A DNA stretch of 64,000 bases from positions 5,922,001 to 5,986,000 of the forward strand of contig NC_071345.1 of assembly GCF_027744825.2 (NCBI RefSeq), written 5' to 3'. The translations under genes and the position numbers were made by a program. Source of the stretch: Synchiropus splendidus (Eukaryota > Chordata > Actinopteri > Syngnathiformes > Callionymidae). A model generated the notes under the pieces. The model saw nothing but the letters and a program-made list of their open reading frames with translations. It made no database searches and had not been told where the DNA came from. The first letter of the stretch is position 1. The number at the start of each line of letters is the position of its first letter. Shown here in pieces: positions 43,701-64,000 of the stretch.

Positions 43701-46525
43701 GTTTTATATTTCAGACTTTTCTTGTTTTTTGACAATCAGTTAATGTCTTTGAATATAAAACTTTGATCAGAAACTTATGCCCCTATTGACTACCTGCGTT
43801 TTTCATATTCTGCTTCATCTAAACCTGACGTCAGCAGTTTGACCTTGAGTTTGAAGAGTTCTCAGTAGATCCATCAATTTAACTTCACTTCATCACTGAA
43901 GCTAACCTGTTGTGATTAGGTCTGTGTATTGGATATTTTCAGAGTATCAATATTTTCTTTCTTTTCTGATTGTGATCGAAATGTGAAGTGGTCCGACCTG
44001 ATGTTGATCAGCGATAATAAAGCACAGTTTAATGTAACCGGGACACATACCTGCATGTATAGTGTGGTTTTAATGTAGCATCTGCTGTAACCACCATGCT
44101 TTTTTGTAATAGCAAATTACTTAAAACCTCAAATTTGCTAGAAAGGAAGCAGTTGTCTTGAGTCTGCGGCTCCTGTGCTGCTCTCAATCATGCAGGCTGG
44201 AGTGAACGCTGCGTGTGACTGCGAGGTAATAAAACATGTATATGCCGTGACGAGAACGACATCCCCACTTGATGCGAAGACAGCAGTTGAAAGATTTAAA
44301 GATGGACGCTATAGTGTTGGAGGAGAATTAGGGATGACAAGAACATGAGACGACGTCAGACTCCCAACTCGAGCCATGGCCCTGTTTGACTCCAATTCAG
44401 CCCATTTGCAATTGAGTGAGTCTGAAAGAAGGAGGGAAATGTATCTGTGGCCTATTTATAGGGCGACTGTTCTGCTGGAGAAAGACACATTGTCAGCAAA
44501 AGTGCCCACATGCGAATGGGAGAAGCAAGTGTAGAAACTGAATCTGAAAACCCCACAGCTTGTTTTGTTCCCAGAGATGTAAGATGAAACTTAGCAAACA
44601 CCGAGGGCGCCTTTCACCACTTCCTGCCAACTGTTGTGTGTCAGTCGTCTGCTGCATCTTAACCTTCATCTACTGTGATGCATTCGCTGCAATGGTGTTA
44701 CTAAATCAGGCAGAGACACGTCCTTTTGTGGTTCCCTTCAGCTGTTAAAATTTGAATTTATTATAAATATAAATACACCAGCATGAAGAAACCCCTGCAC
44801 AACATCCTGTTTAGCAGGAAGGTTTGTCTAAAGCATACGATGGTCCATTTTCTAGACCTCTCCTTTTAATATCTGGTTGTTTCACTTAATTTACTTCACA
44901 CTGTCAAAGAATGGAGGCCAATATTCCCCCCACTGATCTGCTGTGAGTTTCTATTGAGATTCTTTGGATGACCATTTACTCTTACTGACGAGATGCACAT
45001 ACTAACCAAGCTCTTATTTCATAGATCATCATGCTTCTCACACTATGCCAAAGGGATAGTGTGTTAAACTGAGAAGGAAAGGTTTCCTGTTGAGGGTTGT
45101 AAGGCCTTCATTGTCAGGAGTGGAGGCCATTCTGCTACTCTGTGGATCCACTAGGGAAAGCTGAGAGACTAGCCATAAACTAGATCCAGTCCTTGTGGCT
45201 GAACGTAAATAACAACGATCTCTTTCTCCCTATCCGTGTCACATGGTGGCTGCAAGACCACCTCCATGCTTGATATCCTGTCAATCATTGGAAAACTAGA
45301 GACTTTCAATGATTCCAGTGTGTAGCTGTTTGAAGATCACTCTCCTAAACTCACAACTCCACAGACACCGCTGTCATGACAGCATCATTTAGAAACACTG
45401 TTGGTGTGTTGAAATTTTTTTTTTTAGACTGAATTTTTTTATTTCTTTCATAATTTCTGGGCCATTTTATTCCTCATTTTTATGTTGTTTGGTCAACGCG
45501 TTCTCACTTCCATGGTGTAATATATTGCCGCTGGGAAAGTTGGTTTCTGACAGTCAGCCTGCAGTGTAGCATGTTGACGCACTGGGCTTTCAATTGAAGC
45601 ACGTTCCACCTTCTGACGTGTATCCTGATGCCTCATGTAGCGTGTGGCTTAAAAGAAAGGTTATGGTTTGTCATGGGATGCCAGGAGATAGGAAGACTTC
45701 GGTGTCACCACAGGATGCAAAATTCCATGTCCCCAACATCATTGTGTGACGACATGACAGTGAGAGTCGACCTCGAGTGCCGAATGGCTGCTATATTTTC
45801 TCAACCATTAGAGTTGCGAAGGTTGAATCCATACGCCTTGAGTTTGCTACCTTGAGACTGAACTTTGGTTTTGACCCGTCAGATATCCTGGTTCTTGTGG
45901 CTCTGCGGTTGACAGTTGCCGTCATGCCTCCCACACACAAGGCTTGTGTTTTTATGAATAATTAAGGCAGGAATTGATGGCACTAGATTTTTCTGCCAAG
46001 CTATATTTAATGCATGTGTGAGAGCATTTTTCCATCTGTCGACAAATGCATGAGCCTCACCAGCCTACAGGAAAGCCTGACACTTGTCAGGACTGCGAAC
46101 AGGGAGTGTTGGGAGCTGGTCCTTCCTGGCTGTCCTCACAACAGCAGGCAGTTAATTGTCTTAATGCAGGTTCTCTCTTTAGCTGGTGTTCGCCAGTTTC
46201 ATATTCCTTTTCTCTTATACAAATTCCTTTCATCCTCCACTTTACACCCCCTAATTCTCCACTTGACCCCTTCAGATGAGCCTCTGTTCTTGCTCTCTGC
46301 TTCAGTCGCCTTCAGCTCCTTTGATCAAGGCTCACTTTATTGTGCTCTGCCTCTCAATGAAGTACAGCAGCAGAGAATAAAGTGAAGATTTATTTCATGC
46401 AGTGTTATCTGCAGTGCAACCACATTTTCACATAGCGCTTTGAACGTGTTTGTCGGGTAGGAAGACGGCTATTGCCGTTGTTGTCCGAACTTATTTGCAA
46501 GTTCGACTGAATAAATATCCTTTAA
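40723..46525. other. Non-coding DNA, no exon recognised
   Basis: No supported coding sequence. About 41930-42110 is a GC-balanced block starting with TTTAATTATAATGAGG that may be a conserved regulatory element. The rest is AT-rich and featureless apart from short T runs. Confidence 0.45.
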
Positions 46526-46655
46526 ATCACTCGTTCACAACTGGTTAAAATAACAAATCAAATAGTCTGTTTTATTTTGGTCCTACAGCCCACTGAATGT
46601 AGCATCATGACCCACTTTTGGGTCCTGGCCCACCAGTTGATATGTGCTTCAAATA
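46526..46655. repeat. Short hAT-like MITE remnant
   Basis: GTTCACAACTGG near 46533 faces CCCACTTTTGGGTCCTGGCC, then CACCAGTTGA near 46640. This is the inverted ACTGGTGGG/ACCCAAAAGTGGG arrangement seen in many fish hAT-derived repeats. Ends are eroded and no target duplication was visible. Confidence 0.35.
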
Positions 46656-49600
46656 ATGTGGCCCGATTATAATTATCTTGCTAGGATTAGAATCTGAAAT
46701 GGGAATTTATTTGGCTGATTTTATCTGTGTCAAACGCATTCACACAAGGGTCCAACACTTATACCGGTCTGGGTTTGGTAGCCAAATAAAATGTATCATT
46801 ATTCAACAGTCCGGAACAGAAAATACAAGTCTGCAATATCAGACTCCCTTTTAATTCTTAAAGGCTAATATTTCCATCTGTGTTTGGAGTTGCATCACAT
46901 TGCAATAATGGTCCGCTCTCACCACCCACCCATACTACAAGAGACACTTGTTTATCTCGAGCGTTCATTTTCATCTTTCACTGAATTGTGCTAGTAATTT
47001 TTCGGTGTGCCATCTCACATGGAAACACTTGGCAGTTTATATTTGGGCCCTAGGCCCAAGTTGTTTTCTGGCCCTGGCTTCATTTGAATGGTAAATACTG
47101 TAGTGTTTCTTCAACTTGGATTTGAGATATTGTAAACTGTTGTAGTCATCCATTGAAAGCTCAAAGAAAGCTGTTTGAGGTCAAGTACCACTGACATGAC
47201 CTTAGCCCATCCAGAAACCTGCATCCAGAACAGCTGGTTAGGAGCTGATCTTAGTTTTCAAAGTTGGAAGAGAAACAGTAATGTTATCTTAGTGTGACCT
47301 CTGACTCCGACTTGGCCTCAACCCCAGGATCATAACTAAATGGCAAGCTTGCATGAACAGAGTGACCCTGTTGACAAGTGCTATAATCTGGTGTGACAGC
47401 ATGCGGGGCGGCCAAGGCCGGGCATTAATGCTGCACTCTGAAAAACTGCAGCACATCGCTAATCGCATATGCTCACAGCTCAGGCCGATGACCTCTGACT
47501 GCTCCCAGTCTTAGTGAGGACAACAGTCGTCTGTCAGTATTGTTCCTTATGATGCCAGGCCATGCTGCATGCTTGGCTGTCTTTATCAGGACCTGATGAG
47601 GAATTCTGTTTATTCTGTGATATTTCACATCGAGTCCGTTGACAACATACAAACTGTCTATGCTACGTCTCCCTAAATTAAATCTTAACTGGCGTTTGAT
47701 AAAGGCAGATCTGCTGTCAGTCCTGCGACTCCCCTGCCACGCAAGTGTGATCGCCTCACTGTGTAATCTGATGTCATAGTTTGGCATCAGCTGCTCCGTG
47801 CTTCATTACCCGCTCATCCATCAGCTGTGTGGCGAACATCCAATTATTCTGTGCAGGTGCTCAGCAACTAATTTGACAACTGTTTTGTCATTAGGGTTTT
47901 AAACAACGACCCTTTCTACCAGTTAAAATCCTGCTTTTCTTTAGCTATTTAGAAGACACTTGCTGCCTCTAAGGAAGAAGGTTGAGAGCACACTGTCTCA
48001 TCACAAGGGAGCAGATTCGTGTTGTTAGGTGACAAGGGGTGCAAGGTGTCGATGGTATTCATATACTGTACATGTCTCTAGAATCGAGATGAGTGTAACT
48101 GTTGTAGCAAAGTCACAGTTTATCCACCAATTTTTTGGTGCCCATTCAATGGCGCTGTGGTGCTTACAGGTGTTTAGGCTAAGTACTGCAGTCATATAAG
48201 TCTGGGACTTCAGTTAGAAGTTTAATGCAAGTTTAACTAGTCTTGTAGTTCCACTAAAATCAATGTAACTAATGTTAGTAGCGTCACTTATTTCCTTCTG
48301 ACTTCAGTGTCAAAAAACACACGAGTCTGATTCGTCGCATCAATGTCTCCATCAGCGCCAGGTTCTCGGACCATGAGCTCTTATTGTGTTTCTCTCTCTA
48401 GATGCTATCAGCTGGTAGAATTAGTTTTAGTCAACCGGCATCATCTGTTATCACGTTAAACTCAATTAACAAGTCTCTGGGCATCAATCCTACAAATGTC
48501 AACTGTGCAAGTCTATTCGATTACAACTGCCAGTTTGGTAATCAGATTACTAGATTTCTGTTAGCTTGTTTGCCAACCACACGTCGGCACAGACATTTGC
48601 CAGGCTGATAAAGGCCAAGCTCATTACTTGCTGCCGTCTTTGAACCCAATGGTTTCTCATGATTCTGTTTTTACCGTCCAGCAACAGCATTTCTGCCCAA
48701 TAAAGTCCACCAAACGTTTGTCGCTGTTGTAGACGTATTATGGAGTTCGTCTTCTCAGAAATTAATGGGCTCATTTATCATTTTCCCATCAGTGTCCAGA
48801 CTCATTACGCTGTCAGAGATATTTCACTTGTTGTCTTTGCCGCGAGGAAGTAGCTGAAGGTGACACAGCCTTACCCACTTATCGGCTCTGATTTTAGAAT
48901 AATTTCTATTGAAGAGTGAATAATCTCCAGAAAAGTTATGAAGAGTTTGGGAACTAGTTGTGTTTGCTTGTTGGCAATATATCAGTTTGCAACAAGTCCA
49001 TGAGCCCAATATCTTTGTTATGTTTTTGTAGTGTTGTCTTTCATTTGGATTGTTTTTCTGTACTCATTGCCTCCACCAGGGAGGTTTATTTAAACTCAAC
49101 TAGCTGCGAAGATAACGTCACTGGTGGTCCGCTGGTTCACTGTGGAGACCTCGTTCAGGATCTTATATTTGACAGCATAATTCCTTTCTGTATATTTTCT
49201 AGTTTATCATTTCTTTGTGGCATGGATGCTGTATCTGATTTGTCTCTCGCTTCTGTTTGTTTACTTGTCATCATGGGTGTAAGTATAAAGATAGTCCAAA
49301 AACATTGACCTTATATAAGCACAGACAATATTTCAGTTAACACGACAATACAGTATGTTATTTAATATTTGTTTGCCAACCTGTTCCCTGCATTCATTTC
49401 TGATCATCAATTCAAGATTGTCGAAGAGAAGTGTGCTGGGTGGAGATGAAGCTGCACCAGGTCCACGTGCCATCCTTGGTGAATAATTCATGCGAAGGAT
49501 GTGCTGGGCTAGAGGTCTTACATGGCGGTCGGAGGGCTGCTGCATGGTCCGCTGTGTCGTTGCTGAAGTGACTGTGAGGTAGCTGTGGCTGATTGGATAC

Positions 49601-52105
49601 AGAAGAGGTGGCATTGTTGCATTAACCACGCGTGCAACGCACGTCAGTCCCTGCTGTCAGCGAAGGGCTGGGGTCAACCCCAGAAGGACTCAGCGGAAGG
49701 TGTGAAAAATGTATTTTTTTAGTCGTCTATTTAACCTTTTTTCCCTTTGGAATATTTCTATTTAAAAAAATCAATTTCATGATGACAATCAGTTCAACAG
49801 GAGCGTGAGCGTAATTTCTACATTTCATAGCAATAATGCGAAGTAAATCACAGCCTCTGAGAAAGCCTTGAGCGGGATTCCATCAGGTCGCATGAATGTA
49901 CTGTATGTAACTGTAGCTCATTTTAAAACCAGAAGGTGAAACATTGTTGTGAGAATTGCTTGTTAGCTGCTCTGAATGCAATGAGGAATGAAGTTGTATT
50001 GTGTCTCGTGTTTATTTCGTGATTGTGTTTCTGCCAACGTTGGTTTGTTTCTTTGGCAACTTCTTCAAATAAGTCCATTTCATGTGACTAAAAGTGTGGT
50101 TGTTGTTCTTTCCACATTGGTGTGGTTTCTAGCTGAGTCTGTGGGGACTCCCTGGTATGTCCCTGTTGTAGTCTGCACACTCATTAAAAGGTGGAATGCC
50201 TTGTCCATTCCCCCCAGTGAAGGCGTTCAAATATCTTTGGTTCTTGGTCACTGGTGAGGGTTCGATGGAGCATGGGCTCGGCAGATGGGAACGTGCAGGC
50301 TCTGTCATCAGAATGTCCGTAAGATAAACTAAAGGAAACCATGAAGGTGGTTTGCAGGTCTCCCCTGGATTTTTCCCCACCAGAGTGGGTGTCTCCGATT
50401 GGAGACTGGGGTTCGAGATTTGCCGATTTGCCATGATGACAGGAAACACAATCCTTCACTGGCCTCCTTAAGGCCCTGCCTTAAAAGGCGGAGTCCTACT
50501 CCTCTGACACAAAGGATCCTCACGCAACAGTGTGACAAAGTGAAATTCATCTCTCTTTTTATGCGCTTTCTATAATTTCCCATCATCCATATCATCACAT
50601 CATCCGTAACTTAGAATTTCTCTGGAAGATCATGGGTTCTTCTGTCACTCTTGTGTCATCCTGCTGTGCTCAGAATAGTTTCCGACTGTCAGTATGTCAG
50701 CGTCTTCTCAGCAGCTGCTGTTTTAGTAATTATCTCAGCATAGAAGGGGTGTACTTTCCAATTTGTGGCACTTCAAGAGTGAGCCGCTTTTATTTCCAGG
50801 CTGTGTAATTGCTGCTGCTAACTAAAGGAATTTCTGGCTTCCCCGTTCTACATGTTGTTGTTGTTGAGGAAATACACAAGTGAAACGGAGAAAGCGTAAT
50901 ATTATTGATTTCACATTGAACAGGGAACTACTGAGGACTTAGATCTGCTACTCATTATATAGACCCAAACTTCTTTTTCTAAACAGACGTAATCATCATG
51001 TGGAATGTGGCAAGATCAACCAGAGAATAAGGTGTTTTCATGCCATTTTCAAACTGTTTATTTTTCAGAGGAAAGACCCCAGTGCTATAAATAGACCAGT
51101 CAGACTTAATTTTACAACGTGGTGTAGTCTGTAATCGAGGACTTTAATTCAAACCATGTGCACGACTGATCCATTCCTGCTACAGTGTGGGTGCTTGCAG
51201 CAAATCCAGAGAACCGAATTCTAGGTTTGTTAGATAAGGTTTTCTCTCTATTTGGTTCAGTTGGATTGTGATGGATGGATTGTGTTCTAGGGTGTTTTCA
51301 GCTTGGCGCGTGGCGGTTAAGGTTAGTTTGTGTAAAATGTTTAGTGCACAACACAAACCCTCTCATTTGATTCCACAACTTGTTTGAAAGATGTTTTCCA
51401 GATGTTACGTCCAATGTTTATATTTTGTATGTGCTAATTCTGGTTGGAGGGATAAATAAAGTTTCCCTGATCAATCCACACGGAGACAGTTGGCCCTAGT
51501 TCTGTGTCTGATGGATTTGATTATGGTTCCCTGTGTGGATGAACACAACAATACCTTTTCCAATACGTTCCTGTGGACTCCTGGAACAGCTTGAAGTTGA
51601 GTCCTGTAGAAACCAACTGAAAGTTGATAGTGCATTCTGTATTGCTCAGTGAAATAAACACTGTTTCCATTGTTACGTCTTCAAGTCAGTATCTTAAAGT
51701 TGAAACAAATTCCATTAATCCATTTATTTATTCCATTTATACCACAGAAAAGTAACTTGTTTTGCTCCCTGCTGCAACAAACTCGGAAAATAAGAGACCG
51801 CTGGTTGGTGAGTGTCTCACCCAGGTTGTTTGTTGTCTGAAAAAGGCTACCACAGATGTCAAGGGAGCTAAGGTCTTGGGTGGGACAGCACTTCCCTGGA
51901 AGGAAAAACAGCTCTGTCCTGTCAAGGTTAAGTTCAGTGTAGTGTAAAGTAATCCACAGAGGATTAGGTTAGACTGGTGGAAATGTTGTGTGCCCCTACC
52001 TTTGCTCTTGACAATGGAAGTGAGAGGACAAGTTGCGTGTCAGGTATGAATGTTAGTGACTGATGGACCAAGGTCAGAAGCCTCACACGCAGTACTTGGT
52101 TTTCT
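46656..52105. other. Non-coding DNA, no exon recognised
   Basis: No gene supported. Several 90-115-codon frames (for example 48958-49308 plus, 50129-50449 minus) lack any family signature. GGGATAAATAAAGTTTCCCT near 51450 resembles a retroposon 3' tail but is isolated. Confidence 0.45.
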
Positions 52106-52113
52106 GTGAACAC

Positions 52114-52322
52114 GAGTGATGGATATATAAGGTGTCATGAAACAGTATTGCAGGGCTGATGAGTTTTCAGAGGCCAAAGGATGGCGCTCTTGGTAGAGAA
52201 ATGACGTGAGGTTTTGTTGATATAATTTTACAGTGCCGTCTGGTAGGTAATCAGGACACAGTTTCATGTAACCTCAATAGCTTTAGACTGCTGTGTCATG
52301 AAACCTCATCTACCCATCAATA
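52114..52322. mobile_element. 209-bp hAT-type MITE with 8-bp target duplication
   Basis: Same family as 8829-9050. The left end is GAGTGATGGATATATAAGG, then TCATGAAACAG; the right end is the inverse of TATTGATGGGTAGATGAGG, then TTTCATGACACAG. It is flanked by GTGAACAC at 52106-52113 and 52323-52330. It lies about 1 kb upstream of the first coding exon of fyn. The terminal arms have diverged more than in the 8829 copy, suggesting greater age. Confidence 0.75.
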
Positions 52323-52330
52323 GTGAACAC

Positions 52331-53332
52331 CCAGTGAGAAAGATGTTCGACCACAACCACGACAGAACCAACAAAACACCAAAGATTTCATGACAAAGAA
52401 CTTGAGCTGCTTCCTGTAGTTGAAGGGCCACACTTAATGATCTACCCCATTCTGTATATGCACTCTACATTATATGCTAAATCGAATGATGTGTTCTGGA
52501 TTATCTCTTGTGTATCTTAGGGAAACCACTGACCAAGTGATCTTCTCTGAAGTTCTTTCTTCTGGTGTGGCACAAGATGTGCGGGATACATGACTAAAGC
52601 TTGCCCTTCACCAATTCAGTGGTGAGAGATGTAGAAGATTTCTGTGGAAATTCAGCTTCGAATCAGTCCTCTTTTTGAATTAATAAACACCAGCTTCATG
52701 TCAAGCTGCTGGATTTCTCTCTCCAGCAGCACTTCCTGCTATCGCTTTTTGTCTAACACATTTTGAGCATAACAGATTTGAACGCCGTCCAGACGTGTGG
52801 GAGGCAGGTGAAGTGCTGGTCTCTGATGGTTCCACGGTGTGATAAAGGCAGCATCCAGTAACAACCTGTCCTCCCACCAGCCATCAGCCAGATGATCAAC
52901 GGGGGGGCTGTTGACATGTTGTTTGTGTGACTCATCCCGAGACCAAACCGTGTGTCAGGGTGTAGAAGAGGTCAGAGCTTTCCAGACTTAAATAGAAAAC
53001 TGACTACGGCTGGGTAGGATCTCAAGACTTTTTGCTATTGAAACATGGTTTATCCACAGATTCATGTTTGCAAAGAGTATTTAATCAAGTAGAACTGAAA
53101 ATATTAAAGTCGCCTTGTGACAACAGGGATTTGCACTGGTACCAAGGGACATTTCACTTATTATCCACTGGAGCTACATGAATGAATAATTGATCTAGTG
53201 AAAAATGTATTTGTTTTTCTGGCTATGTTTAGCGGGGTTCCTTATTTGTAGTGAGGAAGATGCAACGTCTGTCTTGTTTGTACACACAAACATCACTGAG
53301 TGAAGTGTTGCTTGTCCTTGTGTCACCCACAG
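52331..53332. other. Sequence upstream of the first fyn coding exon
   Basis: AT-rich with no coding frame of interest. It probably belongs to the intron before the start-codon exon, because a good acceptor (TGTCACCCACAG) precedes that exon at 53332. Confidence 0.5.
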
Positions 53333-62238
<8,906 letters not shown>

Positions 62239-64000
62239 GTACTGAAGTTTGTTGTGTGCACAGTGGTGACTATTAGTACTCAATGACACTAAGTTTTAAA
62301 GTGCATTAAACATCTGAAAGTAAATGTATAGACATATCTCTCTCTAAAGGTTTTATTTTCTCTGATTAACACTTTCACCTCATGAATAAATCTCATCTGT
62401 GATTTAAGTAAATAAAGCATGACTCATGTTCTTGATGTTTTCGCTATCATTTTAATGCCATTCTGTCTCCCTCGCTTCCCTTGAACAGGATGTTTTTTCT
62501 GTCACCCTCCAGTTGGTGCATCGACATATCAACGTTGTTGTTTAAGCTCAAAAATCAACGCCATGGATTTTCTCTGTTTGTGTCAAGGATCATTAATCAC
62601 AGTCACGCCTTCTTCTCCAGATGCTGTTGGGAGCTGGAAGCACTTCTTTGCTAACAACCTTTGGGTTTTTTTTTTGTTCAGGGCTTTCGCCACTTTCTTC
62701 CCTTGCATATTTTCTATTTGCTTCTAAGCAATTTTCAGGGCTTAAAAACTTGCTTTAACTCGATTTGTTGTCCATAACAACATTTTGTCTTCAACAAAAA
62801 TCATTCTCGCCGCAAGTAAATACACTTTTTGAAACACTTGAGTGAAATAAAAACATGTGTATAAAATAAACCACATAATTCACAAGCAAAATAATTATGT
62901 TGTCATTCAGTTGTACCAGTTTTCACTTATCCAGTAGAGGGCGCTGACTATCGGCCTTTCCTCCAAAAAGCATTAGAACACTTTTCATTGGTTTATTGGG
63001 GCATAATGGGTTGCGGTCGCTGTGTGTTTCGATGCACACACACTCTCTCCACTTATTGACAGGTTTTATGATCAAAACCGGACTAATGTAAGCAAAGGTG
63101 CCGAGATGGAGTTTTGACGGTTGAGTTGCGAGTTAAACGCTCCCACGAGGGAGACATCAGGCTTTATCGCATGTTGACCGCATTGTGCAAACACGTTATC
63201 GCGACGAGAGTGGTATCAGTTTAAACGTATCAATGGCAACACCACGGTAATTCCCCGGCCGGATCCATGCAAGGCAAACACGAGAGCCCAGGAACAACAC
63301 GGGATGTTTGATTTGATGGCCCGGCTGTCATCAGCTAAAGTGGCGAGCTAATCGAAATGGAAACAACCAGAGCTCCACTCTGCAGTTACGTGATGCTCAA
63401 CCGCTCTGGGTGCCGCATTACACTCGACCCTCTGAGTGTAGGTTTCTCCGAAGATGTCATTATCGTAAAATATGTTGGTCATATATGCTGTTTACCAGGC
63501 TTGCGCTTCATAGATACACGCATGATCATCGACTGAGAGGCAGCGACGTCCTCAGTGAAACATTAAACTCTGACAGAAATTCTATTGAATCTATCTGCTC
63601 CACACAGATAAAGTTTCTAGCATCAGTGTACGTGTGTTCTTGAACCGCTTAGTCAGGTGTAGTTGAATTATTTTCTCAGCTACTGCGGGTTATTTCCACC
63701 ACTGACTGGTGATGTTTGATAGTTATTTTTTTTAATTTACACCCCAAACAAAGTTGTACCAGGTTCTGCCATTTTTTCATCATCACTTGTTGGCGGAAAT
63801 GTCTGGTAATCGAGAAAATAGCAGCAACACTGTTCTGCTAGTAAAGCTTTTTTGTCACGTTAGCTCTGTTAGCATTCCTGCAGGATTAGTTATGTTGTAT
63901 ACCAGGAGCTTTTTAAAAAAAGTATGGAAAAAGAAAATTATTTTATCAATGTATGGCTCACGCATTTAAGCAAACAATATGACAAACTAGAGTTTCAGTA
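62239..64000 (+). other. fyn: fyn intron after the SH2 domain (runs off the window)
   Basis: No further exon was found. The linker exon (alternatively spliced 7A/7B in mammals) and the kinase exons are not present. The stretch is AT-rich with no recognisable repeat. The frames at 63410-63643 and 63754-63969 are chance. Confidence 0.75.

Overview
The window is vertebrate nuclear DNA, almost certainly from a teleost fish. The evidence is spliced genes with GT-AG introns, some only 65 bp long, a FYN-type Src-family kinase, long (AT)n and (GT)n arrays, and many short DNA-transposon relics with target-site duplications. Nothing looks bacterial: there are no operons, ribosome-binding sites or CRISPR arrays. 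The species cannot be named from the sequence. Most open frames here are chance frames in non-coding DNA.

Two real genes are visible. (1) On the minus strand at 14329-16897, a six-exon gene encodes a small secreted leucine-rich-repeat protein: signal peptide, cysteine-rich N-cap, about ten LRRs, cysteine-rich C-cap. All its junctions are clean except exon 2/exon 3. (2) On the plus strand from 53333 to the window edge lies the 5' part of fyn. Five exons encode the acylated SH4 tip, unique region, SH3 and SH2 domains (about 232 residues). The SH2-kinase linker, kinase domain and C-terminal tail lie beyond base 64000.

Layout: 1-13.5 kb is intergenic, with dispersed repeats and a 222-bp hAT-type MITE. 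13.5-17 kb holds the LRR gene and a Harbinger-like MITE. 17-53.3 kb has no recognisable coding exon. It contains two near-identical TIR elements in opposite orientation (19.0 and 21.9 kb), a GC-box/CCAAT/CpG-rich patch at 25.8-26.4 kb that could be the fyn promoter and untranslated first exon, two long (AT)n arrays, a decayed mariner-type transposase (36.7-37.4 kb), a LINE-type tail with an (ATCT)n array, and several hAT fragments. 53.3-64 kb is fyn. Its first coding intron carries a 1.2-kb hAT element with a BED-finger transposase remnant, nested inside an older Harbinger-like element.

The two genes have no evident functional link: one product is secreted and the other is a membrane-anchored cytoplasmic signalling kinase. 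I found no convincing new biological system. The best second looks are the exon 2/3 junction of the LRR gene, the nested transposons inside fyn, the inverted TIR pair, and the candidate fyn promoter.
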